Shown: positions 46,819 to 57,464 of the stretch, piece after piece
Layout: every line of letters begins with the position of its first letter
How positions within the stretch are numbered: the first letter of the stretch is position 1
DNA from: Verticillium longisporum
Taxonomy: Eukaryota > Ascomycota > Sordariomycetes > Glomerellales > Plectosphaerellaceae
Assembly (NCBI GenBank): GCA_019188255.1
Contig: JAETXT010000004.1
Span: 2,790,001 to 2,854,000, forward strand
Direction: 5' to 3'
DNA length: 64,000 nt
Notes under the pieces: generated by a model
The model's input: only the letters and a program-made list of their open reading frames with translations
Databases searched by the model: none
Told to the model about the DNA's origin: nothing
Program-made: the position numbers and the translations under genes

Positions 46819-49800
46819 TAATATAGAATAGCTAGAGCTAGAGAAGTTAGGATCGATCCTATAGATAGCAAATTCGCTATACGTAAGCTTATCGGTTATA
46901 CTTTATAAGTAATCGTAAGAGCACCGTTTACTTTAAGTACTTTAGGACTCTTGTAAGAGCTTAGTAGTAGGGAAATCCCCTATTACGTGATCTATAGGAG
47001 CACCGTCTACTTCGAGTACCTTAGGACTCCTACGCCTAAGATTACTACCTAAGCTATATTGCTAGCTACTAAACCTAATAAACGAAGCTCTACGGAATAG
47101 TTAATTAGCCGTAATAGAGCTTTAATAAAATTAGTAATAATAAGCTCCTCGGATTACGGTAATAGCTCCGTAATAGAGCTAGAGAGCGCTAAAAAGATAT
47201 AATAGGAGTTTAACGGCATTCTAGAAGAACTCGGTATATTACGCCTAACGTAGAAGGTCAAGAAGGGTCTCGATATTGACTTCATCGTTCATAGAGCAGA
47301 ATTACGGTTCCCTAGATTACTAGATTCAGTATCCGTAGATCTTAAGAGCGCCTAGATCCTTAAAGTAATAAGCGTATACGGGACTATAAAGGGAGTTTAC
47401 CTCCTAGAGGCGTTTATCGAAGACTTCTAGGGCTAGACCGAAGAGGACTTTAATTCCTATAATATAATGATTATTTAAGCGCTAAAGGTATATCTAATAG
47501 AGCGCGGGATCCCTCTTCTAGGAATAGTAAATGCTAAGACGTCGAAGAGACTAGTCCTAATGCTTTTATAGGAAGAGATGCCCGATATAACGGAGTCGAT
47601 TACTATTAATTAGGATTTAGTGCTCTAAAGAGTAGAGGAATAGCGAGACTAGTAGGACGATAAGTAATAATCTATAGGGAACGCTTAGCTATCCTAAATC
47701 CGAAAACTATAAATAGGGAGGATAGATCCCTAATAGCCCCTAGTTCTAGGATTATCTAATTAACGGAGTAGGTAATCTAGCTAATAAGAGATTATACCTT
47801 AATTGCGAAGAAATAAGACCCTACCCTTAAATATTACCTAGAACTTATTAGCTTAGTACTATACTCTATTACTATACGAATCGGTAAATTCACTAATCGA
47901 CGGAGCTATAATTAAGTAATTCGCATTGCTTTAGAATAAGGAGAGCAATTATTCTAGGGAGATATACGATATCCTTAACGATAAAATGTATATCTTTATA
48001 GACGTTTACGAACTACTATAAATCCGCTATATATAGCTCTATATGCTCTTCCCGAGTATACTTTTAGGGCGTACGTAAACTTTCTTCCTAGAGTATATAA
48101 ACCGGAATATAGGACTCCGTTAAATATATTTAGCGATTAAATAATAGTTCGATTCGGAGATTAATAGAGTATAATATTATATAGATTAGAGCTCGATAAC
48201 GTTCTACTCTATAGTAGTAGAAGCTAATAATATAGGAAAGCTACGAATAGAAGTTCTCTAGATCCTTCTAGATAGGCTTTAGTAATACTAGAGAGCACTT
48301 AGCTCTATATTTAAGGAAGAGACTTATCTCTATATAAATACTCTAAGGGCAGTTTAAGGCGTCCTAGAGCTAAAGATTATATTAATAAGGCTAGAGCGAC
48401 CTTTTAATATACTATCTATATAGCTTAAGAGTATATTAAAGGTAGAGGAGAATACTAGAATGCCTAAGCACTTCTATACCGATAGACGTTATAGGAGCGG
48501 ATATCGCTAGGCTAGTAGAAGGGGAGATCGTAAAGAGTAGTCGGTACGTAGAACTAATAATCGTTAGCTATCTAGAATTCGCAAATACTAGATATACTCT
48601 AAACTAGACTATAGATCGACGAAGTACTCTCCCGAGGAGTAATAACGTTTAAAAGAGTAGTAGAAACGTATATAAGAAGCGTATAGGGATTAGCGGAAGG
48701 GATATTATTAGTTTTTAATAGTAATAGAACCTATTAAGAGCTTAGAATTAGATAATCCTACTTCCGATAAGCTAGGAGTAGACGATGCTTTTAAGTCTAA
48801 TCCTAAGAGCGAATTAATAAATGCTTATATTATATACTTCCTAGTAAATAAGTCGTTCTAATATAGAATTAGGGGGAATAGTCCGAAGGCTGAAATAATA
48901 GCTCCGATAGAGTAGCTCTTTACCTAATATTAGATTAATTGTACTTCTACGTAGTACGGTATTATCCCTAATATAGGTATAGTATTAATTTCTATAGTAG
49001 GAGCTTTATAAATAAGGGCCCTAATAGCCCTAATACTAAGCCTAATAGTTAATAAATAGGGAATAGGGGCTAGAGTAAGATTCGGAATAGGAAATCCTAT
49101 TTCTACGATAGAGGAGATTACTATTCTAATACTAATTAGGAGAATTACGTTCTATATCGTCCTAATAGATACTCTATTCCTACTTTATATTAAGGATATA
49201 GACGATCTCGGAGTCTACTTAGATAATATATATAATGAGCTAGTAAAGCGTATTAGGGAGATCTAGGAGCGTACGCCTATTTTTCGTAAATAGGGCTACC
49301 TATAGTTCTTCCTAGATACGAAGACCTATACTAGCTCTAGGATTATATATATAATAGGGATAGAGAGTAATAGAATAGCGTTTCTAATAGAAGTAGAGCT
49401 CCGATATATTTATAAGCGGTTCGGTTACTTATCTATAGAGAAGCTATAGAACCTATTCTAGAGAGTAGATTAGGATATAAATCGGGACGCTCTAGAGCTA
49501 ATAAACCGCTTCTACTACTACTATTAGATTAAAGGGAAGTCTCCGTAACGCTTTAAGTTTGCCCTAAGGTTAGATATCGACTTTAATTACGAGATTTTAA
49601 TCGATATTATATATTTAGATAGAAAGCCCGTTCTTTATATAATCGATACGAGTATAGGATTCTAGTCCGTAACTTTCATTCTTAATTTCATAGCTCGTAT
49701 AACGTAGGAAGCTCTTAAGAGGTACTAATTAGATATATACCTTAGGCCTCTAGACGTCGTAACTATTAATGCTAGAACGAACTTTACCTCCGTAGAGTTT

Positions 49801-51744
49801 AGGGTAGAAGTACGCCTCCTAGGCATAATTTACTATTAGATCCCTATAGAGGCCTATTAGTTAATCGGCAAGGTTAAGAGCTACTATAAGCCGATACGTA
49901 GAGCGTACGAGATCTTAAAGGTAGAGTCTCGCGATATAAGCCTAGAATCGCTACTTTAAGGAGCTATAAAGGCGGTAAACGATATTACTAGGCCTAACGG
50001 ATTAGTGCCTATACTGCTCGTATTCGATACCTAGGATTACCGCTAACTTAGCGCCTACTACGACCTAGGCATAGCGCGCTAAAGCGGTTAATAAGGCGAT
50101 AGCGGAGCTTTAGCGAATAGTCGCTAAGCGGAAGGTTAATAACGCTCTTAATACCCGTAATAGACTAGATACTAAGCAATTACTACTAAGATCGCTAGAG
50201 CTAGGAAGCGACGTTCTTATATTCCGAGAGCGGGAGAAATAGACCGGTCCTTATAAGGTTATATCGGTTTCTAATATAGCGGTTATAATCGAAATAGTTA
50301 ACGGCCTAATAGAGTTTAAAGGAATATATATTAAGCTATATAATAGATCGCTAGATTAGTAGGCTAGGGAGATAATAATAGTTCGAACTCTAGAGACCCT
50401 AGAACTATTTAAGTACTTAGAGCTAATTCTACTACGATAATACGGGAGACCTAGGAAGTTAATAAACGTAACGAATCTATTATAAGCGGCTTTTACGGAT
50501 CGTAAGAATAGTACGACCGGGACTTTATAGATCGAGCGCTGATTTATTATTAAAAGGGAATAATAGGGGTATAACCTAGCTATTTAATTATATAATGAAG
50601 GTAGAATAACGACCCCTAGGAAGCTATTTAAATAGTCCGACTAGGAGGAAATCGATTTACTCCTAGTAGCTAGAGTAATCGTGCCGATTAGGAGATCCGT
50701 ATTTCCTAGTACTAAGATCTTTAGATGCTAGCTTATAAGAGAGGTAAAAGGCCTCCCTTAAGCCTTATATAAGAAGTTAAGACTAGTAGTTTAGGGATAT
50801 AGTAACTAGGAGAAGATAACCCTATTAACGTAGTCGCCTACGATTATATACTATAGCTAACGACTAATCCTAGCGATTACCCTAACGCTATAGTAACGTA
50901 GCCTACTAGTTAATGCTCCGTAATATTAGTTAAGCTTATACTTAGAGCGCTATAGATCTATTATATAACGTTCTCCTATGCATTCCTAAGGAGCTATAGT
51001 ATAGATACCCCGACGGAATCGTCTTCTACGTTATAAAGCCGCTCTATAGTATCGTAGAGTTAGGTCTCTATTAGTTTATAACCTATTAGCATTACTATAG
51101 AGAGCGCCTAAACGCCGTTCTAATAGGCTACGATCCGTATTTACTTCTAATTAGAGCTAGAGAGAGCTTTAGACTAGTCGGAATATAGATTAACGATACC
51201 CTTAACCTCGGAGAGCCCGCGTTTATATAAAAGGAATAAATAGAGCTCGAAAGCGCTAGCTTCCGGGCAAAGCCTACTTCCATCCTTAATATAGGATCTA
51301 ATAATATCTTTAATAGCTATATTATTAAAGTTAGAACTAAAGATCTTACGATTTAATAGAAAGGCTAAGGTAATCGCCTAGAGCTAGTAACCCTAGGGAT
51401 AGCGAGCTTAGAATAGGAATATATCGCTTAGAGAGCTCGTAATACCTATATTGCTTTAACCTATTAACTAGAGGTAGCCTTCGATTTCTCTATTATAGCC
51501 TAAGCTAAGAATTTATAGGAGGACGATTTTAAATAGCTTAATAAACGTATATAATAGTAGATCGCTAATATAGGCCGTAGCCTGAATTATATACGCTTAG
51601 ATCTCTTAATAGCCTAACTTTACGTATTTATTAACGGCTCCTTTACTAATAATAAGGACTTAAGTTTATAGATCGGATTCATTATCCTCTTTAATAATGA
51701 ACGTTCCTATAATTAGGAGAACGCCTTTATAGTATATAGTAATA
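46508..51744 (+). mobile_element. Ty1/copia retrotransposon A, island 2 copy (3'-truncated)
   Basis: Starts with a 5' LTR (46508-46818), then a gag-like region (46830-48000), pre-integrase (about 49400-49510), integrase core (about 49540-49930) and its C-terminal tail (about 50040-50375), RVT_2 reverse transcriptase (about 50650-51330) and the beginning of RNase H. It is less RIP-mutated than the island 1 copy, so RIP-corrected reading is easier: integrase-tail motifs such as VNNALNTRN and reverse-transcriptase LVVQGY and LTQSPTI are visible. It stops at the left edge of Fot copy 2 with no 3' LTR. Not functional. Confidence 0.85.
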
Positions 51745-53603
51745 ACGTAATCCACAAGCGAGTGGTTCACCCAAGCGAGTGGTTCACTTCGCCCGGGCCC
51801 ACGACCTACACCTGAATTCTACAGATTCCACCTCCGCCCGCGATGGAGACTCTTTCAAAAGAAGGTCAATTATTCCTTGCTATCCAAGCTATGGACAATG
51901 ACCCGAACCTAAGCGCCCGGAGTGCTGCGAGGATCTACACCGTCCCCTTAACGACGCTCCTCCGACGCCAGAAGGGCAAACCCTCCCGACGCGAAAGCCC
52001 GCCCAATTCTGCCAAATTAACAGTACTAGAAGAGAAAACTATTGTCGAATATATCCTTGACCTAGATGCGCGATCTTACCCTCCCCGGTTGGGTGAGGTC
52101 GGAGATATGGCGAATCGCCTGCTTGCCGACCGTGACGCGCCACGCGTCGGGAAGAACTGGGCCGCAAACTTCGTCAAACGGCAACCAGAGCTCCGGACGC
52201 GTTTCTTTCGCAAGTACGACTACAAGAGGGCCCAATGCGAAGATCCGGACGCGATAAACGCGTGGTTCCGCCTCGTGCATAACATGATCGCCAAGTACGG
52301 CATCCAAGAGGCTGACATGTACAACTTTGACGAGACCGGCTTCCAGATGGGCGTTATCGCCAACGGAATGGTCGTGACCAGTTCGGAAAGACGGTCCAAT
52401 GTGAAGATGAGGCAGCCAGGCAACCGGGAATGGGTTACGGTGATCCAGGGCGTTGGCGCGTTGGGTTTCTCCGTCCCGCCGTTCATCGTGGTTTCGGGCA
52501 AGTACCACCTCTCGAGCTGGTACCAGGACGACGCGATTTCTCGCGACTGGAGAATCGCAACATCTCCAAACGGCTGGACGACGAATGATATTGGTCTGGA
52601 ATGGATTCGGCATTTTGACAGGCATACAAAGTCCCGTACTTCGGGCGGTTATCGCCTACTGATCCTGGATGGCCACGAAAGTCACCACTCGGTCGACTTC
52701 GAACTCTACTGCAAGGAGAACAACATCATCACACTCTGTATGCCTCCTCATTCGTCACATCTACTCCAGCCTCTCGATGTTGGGTGTTTTGGCCCACTAA
52801 AGAAAGCATACGGTCGGCAAATCGAGGATAGGATGAGGGCGGGTACAACGCACATCAGCAAAGAGGACTTCTTCCCGGCGTTTTCGGCTGCATTTCAGCA
52901 AGCAATGACAGAAAAACATCCAGGGAGGCTTTCGAGGAGCGGGGCTTGTCCCCCATAACCCGGAAACAGTCCTGTCAAAGCTGGATGTGAGGTTGAGGAC
53001 GACGACGCCTCCGGGGACGTCCCACGGGGAGCGTGATTCTTGGGTCTCTAAGACGCCCACTAACCTGCTCGAGGCAGGTTCCCAGACTGACTTCATCAAA
53101 GGGCGAATCTCACGCCACCAGGGAAGCTCCCCAACGTCAATTTTAGATGCTGTTGACTATCTTGCGAAGGGGACGCGGGGTGTTATGCACCAGATCGCTC
53201 TTTTGAAGTCAGAGGTTATGATCCTTCGAGAGGAAAATGCTACACTAAGCCGACGCCGGAGGGCCAAAAAGCTACGTCTCCGGGAAGGAGGAAGCATGGC
53301 TGTAGGCGAGGGACAGGACAAGATTGCTCAGAAGGAAGTAGATATCCAGATAAAAGAGGAAACGCTGCAGAACCCGGGTCCCGCGTCGTGGTCCCAGCCG
53401 AAGAAACGATGCTGTAGCGTATGCGGGAAGACCGGCCACAACGCGAGAACTTGTCAGGTAGCTATCTCATCGTCTGCAAAAGACGAGGAGGAGTGATTTT
53501 AATTGATTTACGGCGTTTGGGTTGAGGTTTTCCTCGGAATGTTTGTCGGGTCGGGGTGAAGTGAACCACTCGCATGGGTGAACCACTCGCTTGTGGATTA
53601 CGT
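51745..53603 (+). mobile_element. Fot1/pogo-like transposon, copy 2
   Basis: 1859 bp, flanked by TA (51743-51744, 53604-53605). Same terminal inverted repeats with doubled AGCGAGTGGTTCAC motif as copy 1 and, by eye, identical to it apart from one extra A near 52113. GC-rich in AT-rich DNA. Left flank is copia A; right flank does not continue copia A (see findings). Confidence 0.95.
51843..53496 (+). pseudogene. Fot1-like transposase of copy 2, one frame break
   Basis: The first frame (51843-52958, 371 residues) contains the helix-turn-helix N-terminus (residues about 1-60), a CENP-B-type second helical domain (MANRLLADRDAPRVGKNWAA) and the full DDE core: Asp in YNFDETGFQMG, Asp in LLILDGHESHH, Asp in LLQPLDVGCFG. 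It runs out at a shortened A-run near 52912-52916 (five As; copy 3 has seven). The continuing frame encodes GGFRGAGLVPHNPETVLSKL and then 53 kb-region residues to 53496, with a basic stretch RRRRAKKLRLRE and a CCHC knuckle (CSVCGKTGHNARTC). The two parts add to about 540 residues, the usual Fot1 transposase size. Confidence 0.88.
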
Positions 53604-53605
53604 TA

Positions 53606-54004
53606 AGTCTATTAAGGTATTTAATATATTAGCGAAAATATAATAGCTAGGAAAGAATTAAGATAACTCTATAAGGATATATAAAACTTATAATAAACTA
53701 TTTTAACGATTATAGAGAAGTTAATAAATATTAGCCTAAATATATAATACTTCCTATACTAGAATAATAACTTATAAAGATAGGGGCGGTAATAGCGATA
53801 ATATAAATAGATAGAATTAAAAGGAGAAAGAAACTCGAAACTTAACCTAGAATAATAAGGGAAACGTATAAAAGGAATAATAGATTCCCTATAAAAGCTA
53901 GCTATATTTACTTCAATAATTAAATAATAATACTATAATAAATAAATAGATTTACTTCGAAATTTATAATAATTATAATATATAACCTATATAAAGGGGG
54001 ATAT
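53606..54004. other. RIP-mutated remainder of element B
   Basis: 400 bp of AT-rich DNA between Fot copy 2 and the B 3' LTR. Some G/A-rich runs, including ATAAAGGGGG at 53991-54000 just before the LTR, a good polypurine-tract candidate for B. No readable coding. Confidence 0.6.
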
Positions 54005-54211
54005 TATTATAGGTTATACTTAGCTAAGCTATAAAGCTAAGGCTACGCCTTAATAGCTAGTTTATAGGTAGGCTCCTATATAACCCTTTATTTTCTATTA
54101 TAAAGGGGTATAAAGAGCTATTATAGTATTCTTCTTATTCTTATTCTTTATCTAGTAATAATATATTCAAGGCCTCGTCCTAGTACAATGCTCGACGACC
54201 AGCCCCTTACA
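54005..54211 (+). repeat. Element B 3' LTR
   Basis: Pairs with 44853-45059. RIP-mutated over most of its length but normal in the last about 30 bp (CTCGACGACCAGCCCCTTAC). Followed by the TCTTG duplication. Confidence 0.93.
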
Positions 54212-54216
54212 TCTTG

Positions 54217-56241
54217 TAGCCTCTAGGGCGAAAGTAATATTAGTTCTTATAAGAATATATACTTAGAAAGGTTATGGGATTATTATGCTGTGTGATTCAT
54301 GAAATTTCAATTGTTCTAACGAAGTAGTTACGCAATGGGTAATGATTCGTCTTGCAAGAGTCCCGTCCATAAATAAAGGCAGAAGCGCAGCGTCCAATTT
54401 CTCGCGCGTGATGGTCTTTGCTTTGGTGAGCAAGGTTTGTCAGAGGGATAAGTCAGGCTTCAAGTGATTCAATTTTACAGCATAGCAACTTTTTGGAAAT
54501 GTTCACGCTTTTATCTCTGAAGACTATTCTCAAGAAGCTTCCGTCTATGTCGAGAATCGGCTTCCAGATCCTTCGCACCGAGTTCCGCGAGAACGACGAG
54601 GAGGGCGAGGAAAAAGCGGGCTCAGACGCTGTGTAAAGAATATGAAGAATGAAAGGAATCTTATTTTCAAATTATGCTCAGGTCTTCTGTCTATGAGATG
54701 TTTTGGAGCTTGATTTGATGAGAATCACGAGAGCATGTGATACAACTTGAGGACAACGACTTGGGTATCGGAGAGTAGCCTACAGAGACAAGAATCTACC
54801 GTTTTCTTTGGTTTGAAATAGAAAAAAGGACTTGATTTAGGAACCCACGCTTTTTACAAGAATGCAACTAACCATTGTCTTCAACAAATACTGGTTATCG
54901 GAGAGGTTGAATTTGAGGCGGCCGAGAGTTACGAGCCCCACTTCCGGCGATGGACCGTTGCGGAAATGACGACACAAGCCCGACACGAAGAGAGCCAGAC
55001 CTCGGCATTGCTCTCGCCTACGCACCTTGGCTTTCCGCTCCGTCGCATCTGGAAAGCAGCAGTCACGAATTTATCTCATCACATCGTTCACTTGGCACAC
55101 CAAAAGCAATTCTGCCATTGCTTCACTCGAGTCTCATCAAAATGAACATTGTCAAGCCACAGGCCCAACCGCTGCCTTCGCTGCAGACCGCCTGGGAGCG
55201 ACACACGCCGCAGCCCAACCCTGCCACCTGCCACCCCGTCTTCTTCTCGGAAAGGCTGCGAAGACCGCCCACTGTTCTCGCAAGTGTAGGCAGTTTCAGC
55301 CCTGTCGCACAAGGATATATCTATCGCGACTCGGGGAGGGTTGACAGCGATGCTGTACCGAAGCTTTAGGACATCCAGCAAGATCTCACTTCGGGATGCA
55401 CGGAGCGTTCTAGCCTCAGAAGGCCCCAGCAATGAGAATGGCGGAATTCGCGACATCAAACCTCTTGCGCTCTCGGACTTTCGCATTCATCATATACCCA
55501 AGCATGCAAAGAAGAGTAATCTTTGCGGGTGTGCGCAATGAGACGAGATGATTATGAGCGGAAGCGACAGCGACTGAGCACATCGTAGCTCATGCCTAGC
55601 CGTTGCTGACTCCTCCCACCTGGAACAAGTCCTTGCCACCTGCTTGGATAAAGTCTTTATTCGACATCAAGGTTAAAGTCATTGGCATTAGCCTCTTGAT
55701 TCCCAGCAGTGGGCGTCTTGGAGCTGGAGCTACTTCTGCCAATCTCGGCATTTATCGGATGGTTAATGGTGAGATGTCGACGGGCAAGGAGTCTTTCAAG
55801 CAATATCTGGACTAAGCAGCGCATGAAATTTTGGTATATACCCATCTTATGCTGGCAACGTTTCATAGCGGTCAGAACTATCCCCTTTGGCGCTTTGTAT
55901 CACCGCCAAATTTCGTACAAAAAAAGTATACTCGACAGTCAATGCTCCAATCACCATGTGCAGCCTGGGATGTTATTGGCGCTAGGTACTGAAGATAGGA
56001 GCTATGAGCGCAGGTCTGTGAGAGACTACAAGCACAATTGGGGGTAATCGATTTCCGTCGAAAACTGCGCCTTGACAAAAGAAAAGAACGACCCTCGTTA
56101 GGCCAATTGAGCCGACGAGGTCAGGGTAGTGTACCATATTACAAGCGCGAAACAAACACACACTCAGCGTGTCATCGCCATGCTGCCAAATTCCAAGTGC
56201 CTTTGACCCAAAAAATCAGCCGCCTCCTCGAGCTTCCTGCC
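54217..56241. other. Gene-poor spacer right of island 2
   Basis: About 2 kb of ordinary composition. Apart from a tentative 45-codon frame at 54499-54636, several frames of 60-139 codons occur but none has motifs or consistent codon use. The end adjoins the R-SNARE gene 3' side. Confidence 0.4.
54499..54636 (+). CDS. Small open frame or gene remnant, unknown
   Basis: 45 codons: a hydrophobic/basic start (MFTLLSLKTILKKLPSMSRI) and an acidic C-terminus (ENDEEGEEKAGSDAV). The composition looks protein-like and the end resembles a natural C-terminus, so this may be the last exon of a lost gene or a small protein. No family recognised and no upstream exon found. Confidence 0.2.
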   Translation: MFTLLSLKTILKKLPSMSRIGFQILRTEFRENDEEGEEKAGSDAV

Positions 56242-57008
56242 TTACCCCCGCACGGCAATCACTATGACCGACAGGATAAGGATGATGACCAGCGCCAGCA
56301 GCGCCATGAGCTTGACGTTCTTCCACCACATCTTCCTCTTAAGACCCCGGCTGCGTACGCGGAACTCGCGCGCGCTTCCGCCAAGACGATCGGTCTTGTC
56401 GACGAGGAGGTCGATGCGCTCGCCGCGCTCGAGGAGCCCCTCAATGTTGCGCGTCATGATGCCCCTGACATCGTCGATCTCGCGCTGGACGTTGTTGATG
56501 GCGTCGTCCTTGCCGCCGGATGTGGTGCCGTACTCGACCATGAGGCTCTTGAGCTCGCCATTGAAGGATGCGGCGCCGTAGTTGGGAAGATCGGCGTAGT
56601 CGGTCGTCTCCGGCGTCAGGCGCTCGAGGAAGCGGCGGCGGATCTCGAAGAGGAAGCCAAAGGGGATGCGGCGGCCCAGGCTGGCGTCGGCGATGACGAG
56701 GAAGGTCAGGCCGCCTGCTCCGGATGAAGAGTGGTCAGGGTGGTCAGAAGGGGATTCGGCAATGTAGTGGATGTGGTGGGTGCCGTGGGTGTAGGTCAGC
56801 TTTTGGCTGGTCGAGTGCTCGATCTTGGGGAGGATGAGGGAGGCTAGGGACGACGTCTGAGAGGAAGCGGAAGTTGTGCATTCGGTAAGAATAGTATTGT
56901 TGTGCGCGATGCAGGAGCTTGAGCTTGTTAGCAGACTGGGAGGGGGTAAGTGGACAAATGATTGCCATACTAAAGCAGCGGCGTCGCTGGTGATGAGGAG
57001 GAAGCCAT
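56242..57008 (-). CDS. nyv1: Longin-domain R-SNARE, VAMP7/Nyv1-like
   Basis: Two exons, complement(join(56242..56917, 56971..57008)), encode 237 residues; the intron is 53 nt. The N-terminal longin domain begins ATPLLYSCIAHNNTILTECT, the junction restoring the strongly conserved Tyr. The SNARE motif (INNVQREIDDVRGIMTRNIE, GLLERGERIDLL) has the zero-layer Arg and ends at a C-terminal transmembrane anchor (LMALLALVIILILSVIVIAV) with two residues beyond. R-SNAREs of this type drive fusion at late endosome/vacuole membranes. The gene is divergent from suv3. Confidence 0.92.
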
Positions 57009-57464
57009 CTTTGTGAGAAGTCGCACGCTTGCGTGCAGTATGTTGGTCCCGGGGACGTGGAAAGAGTTGTTACTTGGAGCGGAACAATGACTGCACTTGA
57101 GCGATGCGCAAGGGTTGATTGTCGGGTAGATCGTCAGCGGAAGGGCAGCGAGGTGTGTGGTGTTGATGGGCGATCCACGCCAGCGAACGACGAACGCGTG
57201 ATGACGACCTACCGATGCTGGCTTGCCAAGACGCATGTCGCAGGACCACGAGCCCCACTCTCGTCAGCCTTGAGCCTGATGACGCAGTTATCGATAACGC
57301 GCGCTCTCGATAGATGCTTAACAGATCCAAAATTTATGACCAGGGGAAACGACTCGCGACTGGACGTGTCTCGACGCCAGACTCTGTGTGTGTGAAAGGG
57401 ACCAATTCAAAAGACAAAGAACTGGAATCTCAGAAATGAGGTGTCAGTCTTCCATTAGACCGCC
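57009..57464. promoter_or_regulatory. Bidirectional promoter region, R-SNARE / suv3
   Basis: 456 bp between the divergent starts. GATAAC/ATCGATAA elements near 57285-57300. No gene. Confidence 0.45.

Larger units (their letters stand above)
44853..54211. mobile_element. AT-rich island 2: LTR retrotransposon B with nested elements
   Basis: Direct 207-bp terminal repeats (44853-45059 and 54005-54211) begin TATTACGGGTTATAC (ancestrally TGTTAC) and end TTACA, flanked by an identical 5-bp TCTTG (44848-44852 and 54212-54216). The whole island is thus one retrotransposon insertion plus later nested ones (copia A, Fot copy 2). Most of it is RIP-mutated, but the first about 85 bp of the left LTR and last about 30 bp of the right LTR are not. 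Strand of the element is plus, from the gag-protease order. Confidence 0.9.

Noticed and set aside
54950..55369. A 139-codon plus-strand frame right of island 2
   Set aside because: No motif, mixed composition, and other frames in the same interval are equally open. Not enough to call a gene.
56038..56727. A 229-codon plus-strand frame
   Set aside because: Antisense shadow of the longin R-SNARE, whose SNARE motif and membrane anchor are unmistakable on the minus strand.
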